From NCBI GenBank assembly GCA_002405525.1, contig DHLY01000013.1, positions 1 through 11,227 on the forward strand: a stretch of 11,227 nt of DNA, in the 5' to 3' direction. The DNA is from Proteobacteria bacterium UBA4656 (GTDB lineage Bacteria; Pseudomonadota; Gammaproteobacteria; Xanthomonadales; Ahniellaceae). Within the stretch, counting starts at the first letter, position 1. Every line of letters begins with the position of its first letter. This document shows positions 5,990 through 11,227 of the stretch, in pieces. Below the pieces are notes generated by a model, which was not told the DNA's origin, did not search any database, and saw only the letters and a list, made by a program, of their open reading frames with translations. Both the position numbers and the translations under genes were made by a program.

Positions 5990-6017
5990 CGTTGGTGCTG
6001 CGGGTATTCGGGGATGA

Positions 6018-6170
6018 GGGTATAGGGCCCAGGGTATAGAGCAAAGGGTATAGGGCCCAGGGCCCAGAAACGCCGCAGGGTGTGGGGCGTTTCGCGGCCG
6101 TCAGGTGCGGGCCCCCGCACACTACACACCGCCGCAACGCGTCGTCCTGGGCCCTGTACCCTGGGCCCTA
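6018..6170. repeat. Palindromic intergenic repeat built of GGGTATAGGGCCCAGGG units
   Basis: GGGTATAGGGCCCAGGG occurs twice as an exact 17-bp direct repeat (6018-6034 and 6046-6062, period 28). On the far side, CCTGGGCCCTGTACCC (6146-6161) is its inverted copy with one mismatch. A second inverted half-unit, CCCTGGGCCCTA, overlaps it at 6159-6170. The arms therefore enclose an ~80-bp core (6067-6145) with no gene. The element sits between the rpmG terminator and the 3' end of a convergent gene, a typical place for dispersed repeats. I associate such TATAGGGCCC arrays with intergenic repeats of Lysobacterales genomes from general familiarity only, not from a search. Confidence 0.75.
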
Positions 6171-6204
6171 AGCACCAAAAGCCGCGCACCCGCGCAGCAC
6201 CCCA

Positions 6205-6573
6205 TCACTCCGTCGCCACCTGACAAGCCAGCAGGTCCTCGTCCGTGATCACCCAGGTGTCGCTGTCGGCGCACAGCGCGACGCCGCCAACCACGCACTC
6301 GTCGCCGTCCTCGTCGATCAGCTTCACGTCGTAGGTGTCGCAGGGGATGCGGTTGATGGTGTAGCGCTCGCCGGTGCCGATCACCGTGGTCGGGCCGAGC
6401 TGGTCCGGGCCCCAGGACGCTTCGTCGGTGGCCGACAGGTAAAGCTCGTGGATGGCCCACAGCGACTGGTTGACGATGGTCACGCGGGCGTCGAGCTTGC
6501 TGTCCTTGGCGGCGGCCGCGCCGGCCGCGAGGGCGAGCGGGAACGCGAACAGCAGTGGAAGGATCTTGCGCAT
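6205..6573 (-). CDS. Small secreted cysteine-containing protein of unknown function
   Basis: This is a 122-residue protein with a clear Sec signal peptide: MRKILPLLFAFPLALAAGAA, with likely cleavage after AAA near residue 22. The mature part is acidic and appears beta-rich, with VTIVNQSLWAIHELYLS (31-47), WGPDQLG (54-60), YTINRIPCDTYDVKLIDEDG (71-90) and DTWVITDEDLLACQ (105-118). Four cysteines (78, 93, 101, 117) could form two disulfides, consistent with a periplasmic or extracellular location. I do not know the family by name, though the pattern resembles small conserved secreted proteins of related bacteria. I chose the start at 6573 because the signal peptide begins there; the upstream extension to 6690 looks non-coding. 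GGGGAA lies five bases before the ATG. The gene is 144 bases downstream of the desaturase on the same strand and may share its transcript, though no functional link is evident. Confidence 0.8.
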   Translation of the reverse strand: MRKILPLLFAFPLALAAGAAAAKDSKLDARVTIVNQSLWAIHELYLSATDEASWGPDQLGPTTVIGTGERYTINRIPCDTYDVKLIDEDGDECVVGGVALCADSDTWVITDEDLLACQVATE

Positions 6574-6717
6574 GGGATTCCCCGGGTTGTCGTGGTGGCT
6601 TCGGCACGCCGGCCGGCCACGGCAGGATGCAAGGCCCGCGCCGTGTGCCGGTCCACGCTTCCCTACGCAATCCGGCGCCGCATCCCGCAAGGGCGCCGGC
6701 GCCGGTGCCGCATGGGC

Positions 6718-7920
6718 TCAGCCCCGCGCGGGGGCGAGCGCGTAGCCGCGCAGGCGGCGCGCGAATTCCTCGAGGGTCGCGATGCCCGACGCCTCGGCGT
6801 CGGCGCACCACGCCTGCAGGGCGTGCAGCATGTCTTCGGAGCGCTTGCCGCTGCGTTCCATGATCGCGGCCAGGCGCTGGCGGTACTCGACCACGCGCGC
6901 CATCGACGGGCGCTCGCGCACCCATGAGGCCAGGCGCTCGCGCTGTGCGGGTTCCAGCCAGCGGCCGTCGTTGGCCAGCGCCTTGCGCAGGCGGCGGCCG
7001 AGGCGCTGCGCGGCGTCCCGCGCCTGCTGCGCTTCATCGGCGAGCGCAGGCTTGATCACGCTGCGGAAATAGGCGGTCATCACTGCCGCGCGATGCGCCA
7101 GAAGGGCACGCAGGGTTTCGGCATCCGCAGACTCGACTTCGCGCACCGCAAGGCGCGGCGCCTCGCGCAGAACGCGCGCGAGGCCCAGTTTCTCCAGCCC
7201 GCGCAGCACCGCCCAGCCGATGTCGAATTCCCACGGGCGCATCGAGAAACGCGCTGACGAAGGAAATGCATGATGATTGTTGTGCAGTTCTTCGCCACCG
7301 ATCCAGAACGCCCACGGGATCAGATTGGTCGAGCGGTCCGAGGTCTCGAAGTTGCGGTAGCCCCACCAGTGGCCGAGGCCATTGACCACGCCGGCGGCCC
7401 AGAACGGGATCCACAGCATCTGGATCGCCCACACCGTCAGCCCGACCGCGCCGAAGGCGGCGATCAGCGACAGTGCCAGCAGGGTGGGGCCCAGCGAGGG
7501 GAAGCGACCGTAAACGTTGCGCTCCAGCGCGTCATCGACCGTGCCGAGCCCGTACTGCTCGACCATGCCGCGGTCGGCGCGCGCTTCCTGGTACAGCTCC
7601 ACGCCGTGCCAGAACACGCGGTTGATGCCGAAGTGCACCGGGCTGTGCGGGTCGTCGGCGGTTTCGCACTTGGCGTGGTGCTTGCGGTGGATGGCCACCC
7701 ACTCCTTGGTCACCATCGCGGTGGTGAGCCACGTCCAGAAGCGGAACACGTGCTCCACCGCGGGATGGAAGTCCACCGCGCGGTGTGCCGCGCCGCGGTG
7801 CAGGAACAGGGTGACGGACAAGATCGTGAGCTGAGTTGCGATCAGTCCGTAGAGCAGCACGACCCACCAGGTCGAGCCGGTGAGGCCGAAGGCCAGGAGG
7901 TCGGCGAGTTCGGTAGGCAT
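6718..7920 (-). CDS. Membrane fatty acid desaturase (DesA-like) with long helical C-terminal extension
   Basis: This 400-residue integral membrane di-iron enzyme should insert a double bond into acyl chains of phospholipid or acyl-CoA. All three histidine boxes are present: HRGAAH at 41-46, HRKHH at 78-82 and HNNHH at 213-217. The extra metal-ligand His184 lies in GLGHWWGYRNFETSDRSTN (181-199). Hydrophobic segments lie near 15-40, 58-72, 145-180 and 200-209. After about residue 260 comes a ~140-residue, highly charged, predominantly helical region with no recognised motif, longer than in plain acyl-CoA desaturases but in keeping with ~390-400-residue DesA-type bacterial proteins. I chose the start at 7920 (MPTELADLLAFGLTG) because the family normally begins there. 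The open frame continues to 8130 but crosses the divergent promoter region. The substrate (acyl-lipid or acyl-CoA) cannot be decided from the sequence. It is transcribed divergently from the ABC operon. Confidence 0.92.
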   Translation of the reverse strand: MPTELADLLAFGLTGSTWWVVLLYGLIATQLTILSVTLFLHRGAAHRAVDFHPAVEHVFRFWTWLTTAMVTKEWVAIHRKHHAKCETADDPHSPVHFGINRVFWHGVELYQEARADRGMVEQYGLGTVDDALERNVYGRFPSLGPTLLALSLIAAFGAVGLTVWAIQMLWIPFWAAGVVNGLGHWWGYRNFETSDRSTNLIPWAFWIGGEELHNNHHAFPSSARFSMRPWEFDIGWAVLRGLEKLGLARVLREAPRLAVREVESADAETLRALLAHRAAVMTAYFRSVIKPALADEAQQARDAAQRLGRRLRKALANDGRWLEPAQRERLASWVRERPSMARVVEYRQRLAAIMERSGKRSEDMLHALQAWCADAEASGIATLEEFARRLRGYALAPARG

Positions 7921-7947
7921 GGGAATCCCGGGGTGAAGGCAGCGTGC

Positions 7948-7977
7948 ATTATGTGGGGGCAGATCGGCGCCGTCCAA
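7948..7977 (-). promoter_or_regulatory. Candidate promoter of the desaturase gene
   Basis: On the minus strand TTGGAC (7977-7972) and CATAAT (7953-7948) are separated by 18 bases. The -10 box matches 5/6 and the -35 only 3/6. The expected start near 7941 gives a leader of about 20 nt before the ATG at 7920. Confidence 0.45.
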
Positions 7978-8021
7978 TGCGGCGAACGGCAGGGTCGAAA
8001 ACGGGCGCAGAGCGTAAGGAC

Positions 8022-8050
8022 TGGACGCGACGGCGCCGGACGGTGATATT
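8022..8050 (+). promoter_or_regulatory. Candidate weak promoter of the ABC / GldG-like operon
   Basis: TGGACG (8022-8027) and GATATT (8045-8050) match the sigma-70 boxes 4/6 each and are 17 bases apart. The predicted start near 8057 is 26 bases before the ATG at 8083. It lies in the 162-bp region between two divergent genes, the only place where the operon could start, but the match is weak. Confidence 0.35.
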
Positions 8051-8082
8051 GCGGCGATGCTTGCAAGGCCGATGCCCCGTCG

Positions 8083-8802
8083 ATGCCGCCCGCGCCCCTG
8101 ATCGAGGCCGAGGGCCTGTCGCGCCGCCATGGCAGGCGCGAGGTGCTGCGCGGCGTGTCGTTCACGCTGGCGCCGGACCAGGTGCTGGGTCTGCTGGGCG
8201 TCAACGGCGCGGGCAAGTCGACGCTGCTGCGCATCCTCGCCGGCGTGCTGGCGCCGGACGCCGGCCGGCTGCGCATCGCCGGCGCCGAGCTCGGCGCCGA
8301 CCCGCGTGCGGCGCGCACCCGCATCGGCTGGCTGCCCGAGCGCGCGCCGCTATATCCCGAACTCACCGTCACCGAATCGCTGGCCTTCGCCGCGCGACTG
8401 CGCGGTCTTGGCGGTGCCGCTGCCCGCAGCGCGGTGAAACGCGCGGTCGAGCGCTGCGCGCTGGGCGAGGTGCGGCACCGGCTGTGCGGCAACCTCTCGC
8501 GCGGTTTCGCGCAGCGGGCCGGGCTGGCCCAGGCGATCGTGCACGAGCCACCGGTGCTGCTGCTCGACGAACCCACCGCCGGGCTCGACCCGCTGCAGGC
8601 GCAGCGCTTCCACGAGCTGCTGACCACGCTCAAGTCCGGTCGCGCAATCGTGCTGTCCAGCCACCAGCTGGCCGAGGTGCAGGCCGGCTGTGACCTCGCC
8701 GCGGTGCTGCACGCCGGCGTGCTGGATGCACCGGCGCCGCCGGGCGACGGCCGCGCGCTGTCGCAGCGCTTCATGGCGCTCGCGCTGGGCAGCGCGGCGT
8801 GA
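8083..8802 (+). CDS. GldA-like ABC transporter ATP-binding protein
   Basis: This 239-residue ATPase subunit carries Walker A GVNGAGKST (39-47), ABC signature LSRGFAQR (138-145), Walker B VLLLDEPTAGLDP (158-170) and the switch histidine in LSSHQ (191-195). The Q-loop region reads IGWLPERAPLY (81-91), with Pro-Glu where many ABC proteins have Gln; this variant and the LSRGFAQR signature are usual in the GldA / ABC-2 branch. It should power the permease encoded next, whose GTG start overlaps its stop by four bases. The start has only a weak ribosome binding site (CAAGG, 8064-8068), but no better in-frame start exists. The tail after residue 210 is Ala/Gly/Pro-rich. GldA is named for gliding motility in Bacteroidota, but homologues in proteobacteria have no proven role, so I give no symbol. 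Confidence 0.93.
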   Translation: MPPAPLIEAEGLSRRHGRREVLRGVSFTLAPDQVLGLLGVNGAGKSTLLRILAGVLAPDAGRLRIAGAELGADPRAARTRIGWLPERAPLYPELTVTESLAFAARLRGLGGAAARSAVKRAVERCALGEVRHRLCGNLSRGFAQRAGLAQAIVHEPPVLLLDEPTAGLDPLQAQRFHELLTTLKSGRAIVLSSHQLAEVQAGCDLAAVLHAGVLDAPAPPGDGRALSQRFMALALGSAA

Positions 8803-9557
8803 GCACCACGCTGGCCATCGCACGCCGCGAGTGGCGCGCGCAATTCGCCTCGCCGCTGGCCTGGACCGTGCTGGCGGCGATGGTGGCGCTCGGGGCGTGG
8901 CTGCTGCTGTCGGGCATCGAGTCCTACGGCGCGCAGGCCGCGCGCTTCGCCGGCCGCGCCGACGCGCCGGGCGTGACCGACCTGGTGGTAGTGCCCTGCT
9001 TCGCCAGTCTCGCCACCCTGTTCGTGTTCGTGCTGCCGCTGCTGACCATGCGCAGCATCGTCGGCGAGCGCCGCGACGGCACCCTGCCGCTGCTGTTCGC
9101 CGCCGGCGCCGGCGGGCGGTCGATCGCGGTCGGCAAGTGGCTGGGCGCGCTCGGCGCGCCGGCCGTGCTGCTGCTGCTGCTGGTGCTGATGCCGCTGTCG
9201 CTGGGCGTCGGCACCACGCTCGACGTCGGCAAGATCGCGGTCGCCGCGCTCGGGCTCACCGCGCTGGCCGGCGCGCTGTGCGCGCTCGGCGTGCTGTGCT
9301 CGGCCTGGGCGCAGCACCCGGCGAGCGCGGCGCTGGCCGCGATGGCGACCGGGACCATCGGCTGGATCGCCGACGCCGCCGCGCGCGAACGCGGCGTCAC
9401 CGAGGGCCTGATCCACTGGCTCGCCCTGCCCGGCCATCTCACCGCGGCGATGCGCGGCGTGGTCGCCACCGTCGACCTCGCGTACTTCGCGCTGTGGGTG
9501 GTGCTGTGCCTCGGGCTCGCCGCCTTGCGGCTCGAGCGCCTGCGGGAGACCGGCTGA
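8799..9557 (+). CDS. ABC-2 type permease (GldF-like)
   Basis: This 252-residue integral membrane protein has about six hydrophobic segments, near residues 20-40, 62-83, 112-133, 143-168, 172-192 and 222-243. The N-terminal amphipathic IARREWRAQFASPLAW and MRSIVGERRDGTLPLLFAA (84-102) are characteristic of ABC-2 permeases: the second is the cytoplasmic coupling region, with its conserved E-R-x-x-G-T-L pattern. The start is the GTG at 8799, which overlaps the ATPase stop (GTGA). The stop overlaps the next gene's ATG (TGATG), so translation is coupled on both sides. It presumably forms the transmembrane channel with the preceding ATPase. The substrate is unknown. Confidence 0.9.
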   Translation: MSTTLAIARREWRAQFASPLAWTVLAAMVALGAWLLLSGIESYGAQAARFAGRADAPGVTDLVVVPCFASLATLFVFVLPLLTMRSIVGERRDGTLPLLFAAGAGGRSIAVGKWLGALGAPAVLLLLLVLMPLSLGVGTTLDVGKIAVAALGLTALAGALCALGVLCSAWAQHPASAALAAMATGTIGWIADAAARERGVTEGLIHWLALPGHLTAAMRGVVATVDLAYFALWVVLCLGLAALRLERLRETG

Positions 9558-10885
9558 TGGCGCGCCTGCACCGCATCGCGCAGCACCTGCTGCTGCTGGC
9601 CGCGGTCGCGCTGGCGGGCTGGCTGTCGGTGCACTGGCAGGCGCGCTGGGACTTCAGCCACGGCCAGCGCGCGAGCCTCTCGCAGGCCACGCGGGACACG
9701 CTCGCCGCGCTGCCCGGACCGGTCACCGTGACCTCGTACGCGCGCCCCGAAGGCGCGCTGCGCGGCACGGTCGCCGCGTTCGTCGAGCGCTACCGCCGGC
9801 ACAAGCCGGACCTCACGCTCGCCTTCGTCGATCCCGACGCCGACCCGGGTGCGATGCGCGATCGCGGCATCAGCCTCGACGGCGAGATCGAGATCGCGTT
9901 CGACGGCCGCACCCAGCGCGTCACCGCGCTGAGCGAGCGCGAATTCACCCAGGCGCTGGCGCGGCTGGCGCGCGGCCACGAGCGCATCGTCGCCTTCCTC
10001 ACCGGGCATGGCGAGCGCAGCCCCGACGGCGAGGCCAACCACGACCTGTCGCGCTTCGCGCAGGCGCTGGCCGAGTCCGGCGTGCGCGCGGTGCGCTTCG
10101 ATCCCGGCAGCCAGCCGGCGATCCCCGACAACATCGGCCTGATGGTGGTCGTCGGCCCGCGCGTGCCGGTGCCGGCGCCGGTGGTGGCCGCGCTGGTCGA
10201 CCACGTCGAGCGCGGCGGGGCGCTGCTGTGGCTGGCCGAACCGGGCGTCGACGAGGGCCTGTCGGCGCTGGCGGTGGCGCTCGGCGTGCGCGTGCTGCCG
10301 GGCACCGTGGTCGATGCCGCCGCGCAAGGCCTCGGCATCGGCGATCCGGGATACGCCGCGATCAGTCGCTACCCGAAGCACGCCATGACCCGCGACTTCG
10401 ACCTCACCGTGCTGCTGCCGCAGGCCGCCGCACTCGCCGCCGGCGGGGTGCCGGCGTTCGACGTGCAGCCGATCCTGCGCAGCAGCGAGCGTTCGTGGAC
10501 CGAGTCGGGCGCGGTCAGCGGCGAGATCCGCTACGACGCCGACGCCGGCGAGATCCCCGGGCCGCTGGACCTCGGGCTGGCGCTGAGCCGCCTGTCGCCG
10601 CGCCCGGACCGCGCCGAGCAGCGCGTGGTGGTGGTCGGCGACGGCGATTTCCTGTCCAACCAGTTCCTCGGCAACGGCGGCAACCGCGCGCTGGGCACGC
10701 GCATCGTCGACTGGCTGCTGGCCGACGACGCCCTGCTCGACATCGCGCCCGCGCAGGCGCCGGACCGCGAGCTGGCGCTGACCCGGACCGCGGTGGCGTG
10801 GATCGGCCTCGGCTGGCTGTTCGGCGCGCCGCTGGGCCTGCTCGCGATCGGCGCGGCCATCGCATGGCGGCGCCGACGGGCGTAG
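9557..10885 (+). CDS. GldG-like ABC-associated protein with periplasmic domain
   Basis: This 442-residue protein has an N-terminal membrane segment (9-27), a large soluble region and a C-terminal membrane segment (413-436) followed by a basic tail, the layout of GldG / ABC-type 'uncharacterised transport system' proteins (PF09822-like). Landmarks are VTVTSYARPEG near 56-66, VAFLTGHGERSPDG at 145-158, RGGALLWLAEPG at 219-230 and VVVVGDGDFLSNQFLGNGGN at 357-376. The last, with GDGDFxxNxF, is the most diagnostic. The soluble domain lies outside the membrane. It is presumed to couple to the ABC-2 transporter, and its ligand is unknown. I placed the start at 9557, where ATG overlaps the permease stop. 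The same frame is open back to 8690 but reads as Arg/Ala/Pro shadow sequence there. Confidence 0.9.
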   Translation: MARLHRIAQHLLLLAAVALAGWLSVHWQARWDFSHGQRASLSQATRDTLAALPGPVTVTSYARPEGALRGTVAAFVERYRRHKPDLTLAFVDPDADPGAMRDRGISLDGEIEIAFDGRTQRVTALSEREFTQALARLARGHERIVAFLTGHGERSPDGEANHDLSRFAQALAESGVRAVRFDPGSQPAIPDNIGLMVVVGPRVPVPAPVVAALVDHVERGGALLWLAEPGVDEGLSALAVALGVRVLPGTVVDAAAQGLGIGDPGYAAISRYPKHAMTRDFDLTVLLPQAAALAAGGVPAFDVQPILRSSERSWTESGAVSGEIRYDADAGEIPGPLDLGLALSRLSPRPDRAEQRVVVVGDGDFLSNQFLGNGGNRALGTRIVDWLLADDALLDIAPAQAPDRELALTRTAVAWIGLGWLFGAPLGLLAIGAAIAWRRRRA

Positions 10886-10931
10886 CATCGACGCCCCGCG
10901 CGGCGTATCGCCGCGCCCCGGCCGGACGCGC

Positions 10932-11227
10932 ATGACGCGGCAAGCCCGCCATACCTGGATCCTGGTCGCCGTGGTGCTGGCGCTCGGGCTCGCCGCGATG
11001 GGCGAGACCTTGCGCGATGCGCGCAATGCGCCGCGCCCGCTGCTGGCCGATGCGCCCCAGCGCGTCGATGCGATCGAACTCGCCTGCGCCAGTTGCGACG
11101 CGCCGCGGCGCTTCCAGCGCGTGCAAGGGCGCTGGCGGCTCATCGCGCCGTGGGACGTGCCGGCCGACCTCGAGTCCGTCGAGCGCCTGCTCGGCATCTC
11201 CGCGATCCCGGTGCGGCGGCGCTTCGG
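10932..11227 (+). CDS. DUF4340-like protein, 3' end beyond the window
   Basis: The first 98 codons of a gene that runs off the window. The N-terminus has a basic start and a membrane anchor (TWILVAVVLALGLAAMG, 8-24), followed by a periplasmic region. QRVDAIELACAS (43-54), FQRVQGRWRLIAPWDVPAD (60-78) and a segment beginning SVERLLGI (81-88) follow the usual DUF4340 pattern of a beta strand, a 'grW-l' motif and a helix. DUF4340 proteins regularly follow GldG-like genes, which is the main support. A CASC cysteine pair at residues 52-55 sits where I would expect a charged strand, and it may be peculiar to this lineage. The start is 46 bases after the GldG-like stop. The ribosome binding site is poor (CCGGACGCGC precedes the ATG). 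Confidence 0.7.
   Translation, partial: MTRQARHTWILVAVVLALGLAAMGETLRDARNAPRPLLADAPQRVDAIELACASCDAPRRFQRVQGRWRLIAPWDVPADLESVERLLGISAIPVRRRF

Noticed and set aside
6018..6062. CRISPR array suggested by a 28-bp period
   Set aside because: There are only two units on one strand, the spacers are not unique, and the inverted copies show a palindromic repeat element instead.
8690..9556. Upstream part of the 731-codon frame containing the GldG-like gene
   Set aside because: It overlaps the ATPase and permease genes in another frame. The GldG family start fits the ATG at 9557, which overlaps the permease stop.
7842..11197. Minus-strand frames of 531 and 757 codons opposite the ABC operon
   Set aside because: Shadow frames of the GC-rich plus-strand genes. 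The translations are repetitive and rich in Arg, Ala, Gln and Gly, without motifs.

Overview
The window looks like chromosomal DNA of a high-GC gammaproteobacterium, most likely of the Lysobacterales (Xanthomonadales) / Rhodanobacteraceae type. The grounds are very GC-rich codons from about position 1950 onward, proteobacterial rpmB-rpmG, a DesA-like desaturase, and intergenic repeats of a style I associate with that order. The lineage call is inference. The first ~1.3 kb is visibly less GC-rich: the 60 bases at 241-300 are 53% GC, against 80% at 10141-10200. It reads as an accessory or scarred region.

Layout. (1) 2-514: the 3' end of a protein truncated by the window edge, of unknown function and possibly the tail of a large secreted or polymorphic-toxin protein. 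(2) 515-1957: no convincing gene. It holds a run of strong hairpins (693-827), a shared 15-mer (595 and 1430), an orphan 3' fragment of tmRNA (ssrA) on the minus strand with its own terminator (1268-1372), and a cluster of CCGGGA[C/T] motifs (1429-1721). No ssrA 5' half or tag-coding region was found, which makes this a candidate island attachment site or island scar. (3) 1958-5282: a three-gene plus-strand operon of a circularly permuted ATP-grasp enzyme, an alpha-E (DUF403) protein and the proteasome-like peptidase Anbu. This is the poorly understood peptide-ligation/peptidase module, here without the transglutaminase-like gene that often accompanies it. (4) 5322-5989: a good sigma-70 promoter, a ~165-nt GC-rich leader, rpmB (L28), rpmG (L33) and a rho-independent terminator. 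(5) 6018-6170: a palindromic intergenic repeat built from GGGTATAGGGCCCAGGG units. (6) 6205-7920, minus strand: a fatty acid desaturase with a long helical C-terminal extension, followed by a small secreted cysteine-containing protein. (7) 8083-11227: a tightly overlapping plus-strand operon of a GldA-like ABC ATPase, an ABC-2 permease, a GldG-like periplasmic-domain protein and the start of a DUF4340-like protein that runs off the window.

The desaturase and ABC operons are divergently transcribed from the 7921-8082 intergenic region, where promoter-like hexamers are visible in both directions. The least understood parts are the reduced Anbu operon, the orphan ssrA fragment with its surrounding repeats, and the structured non-coding stretch at 690-830.
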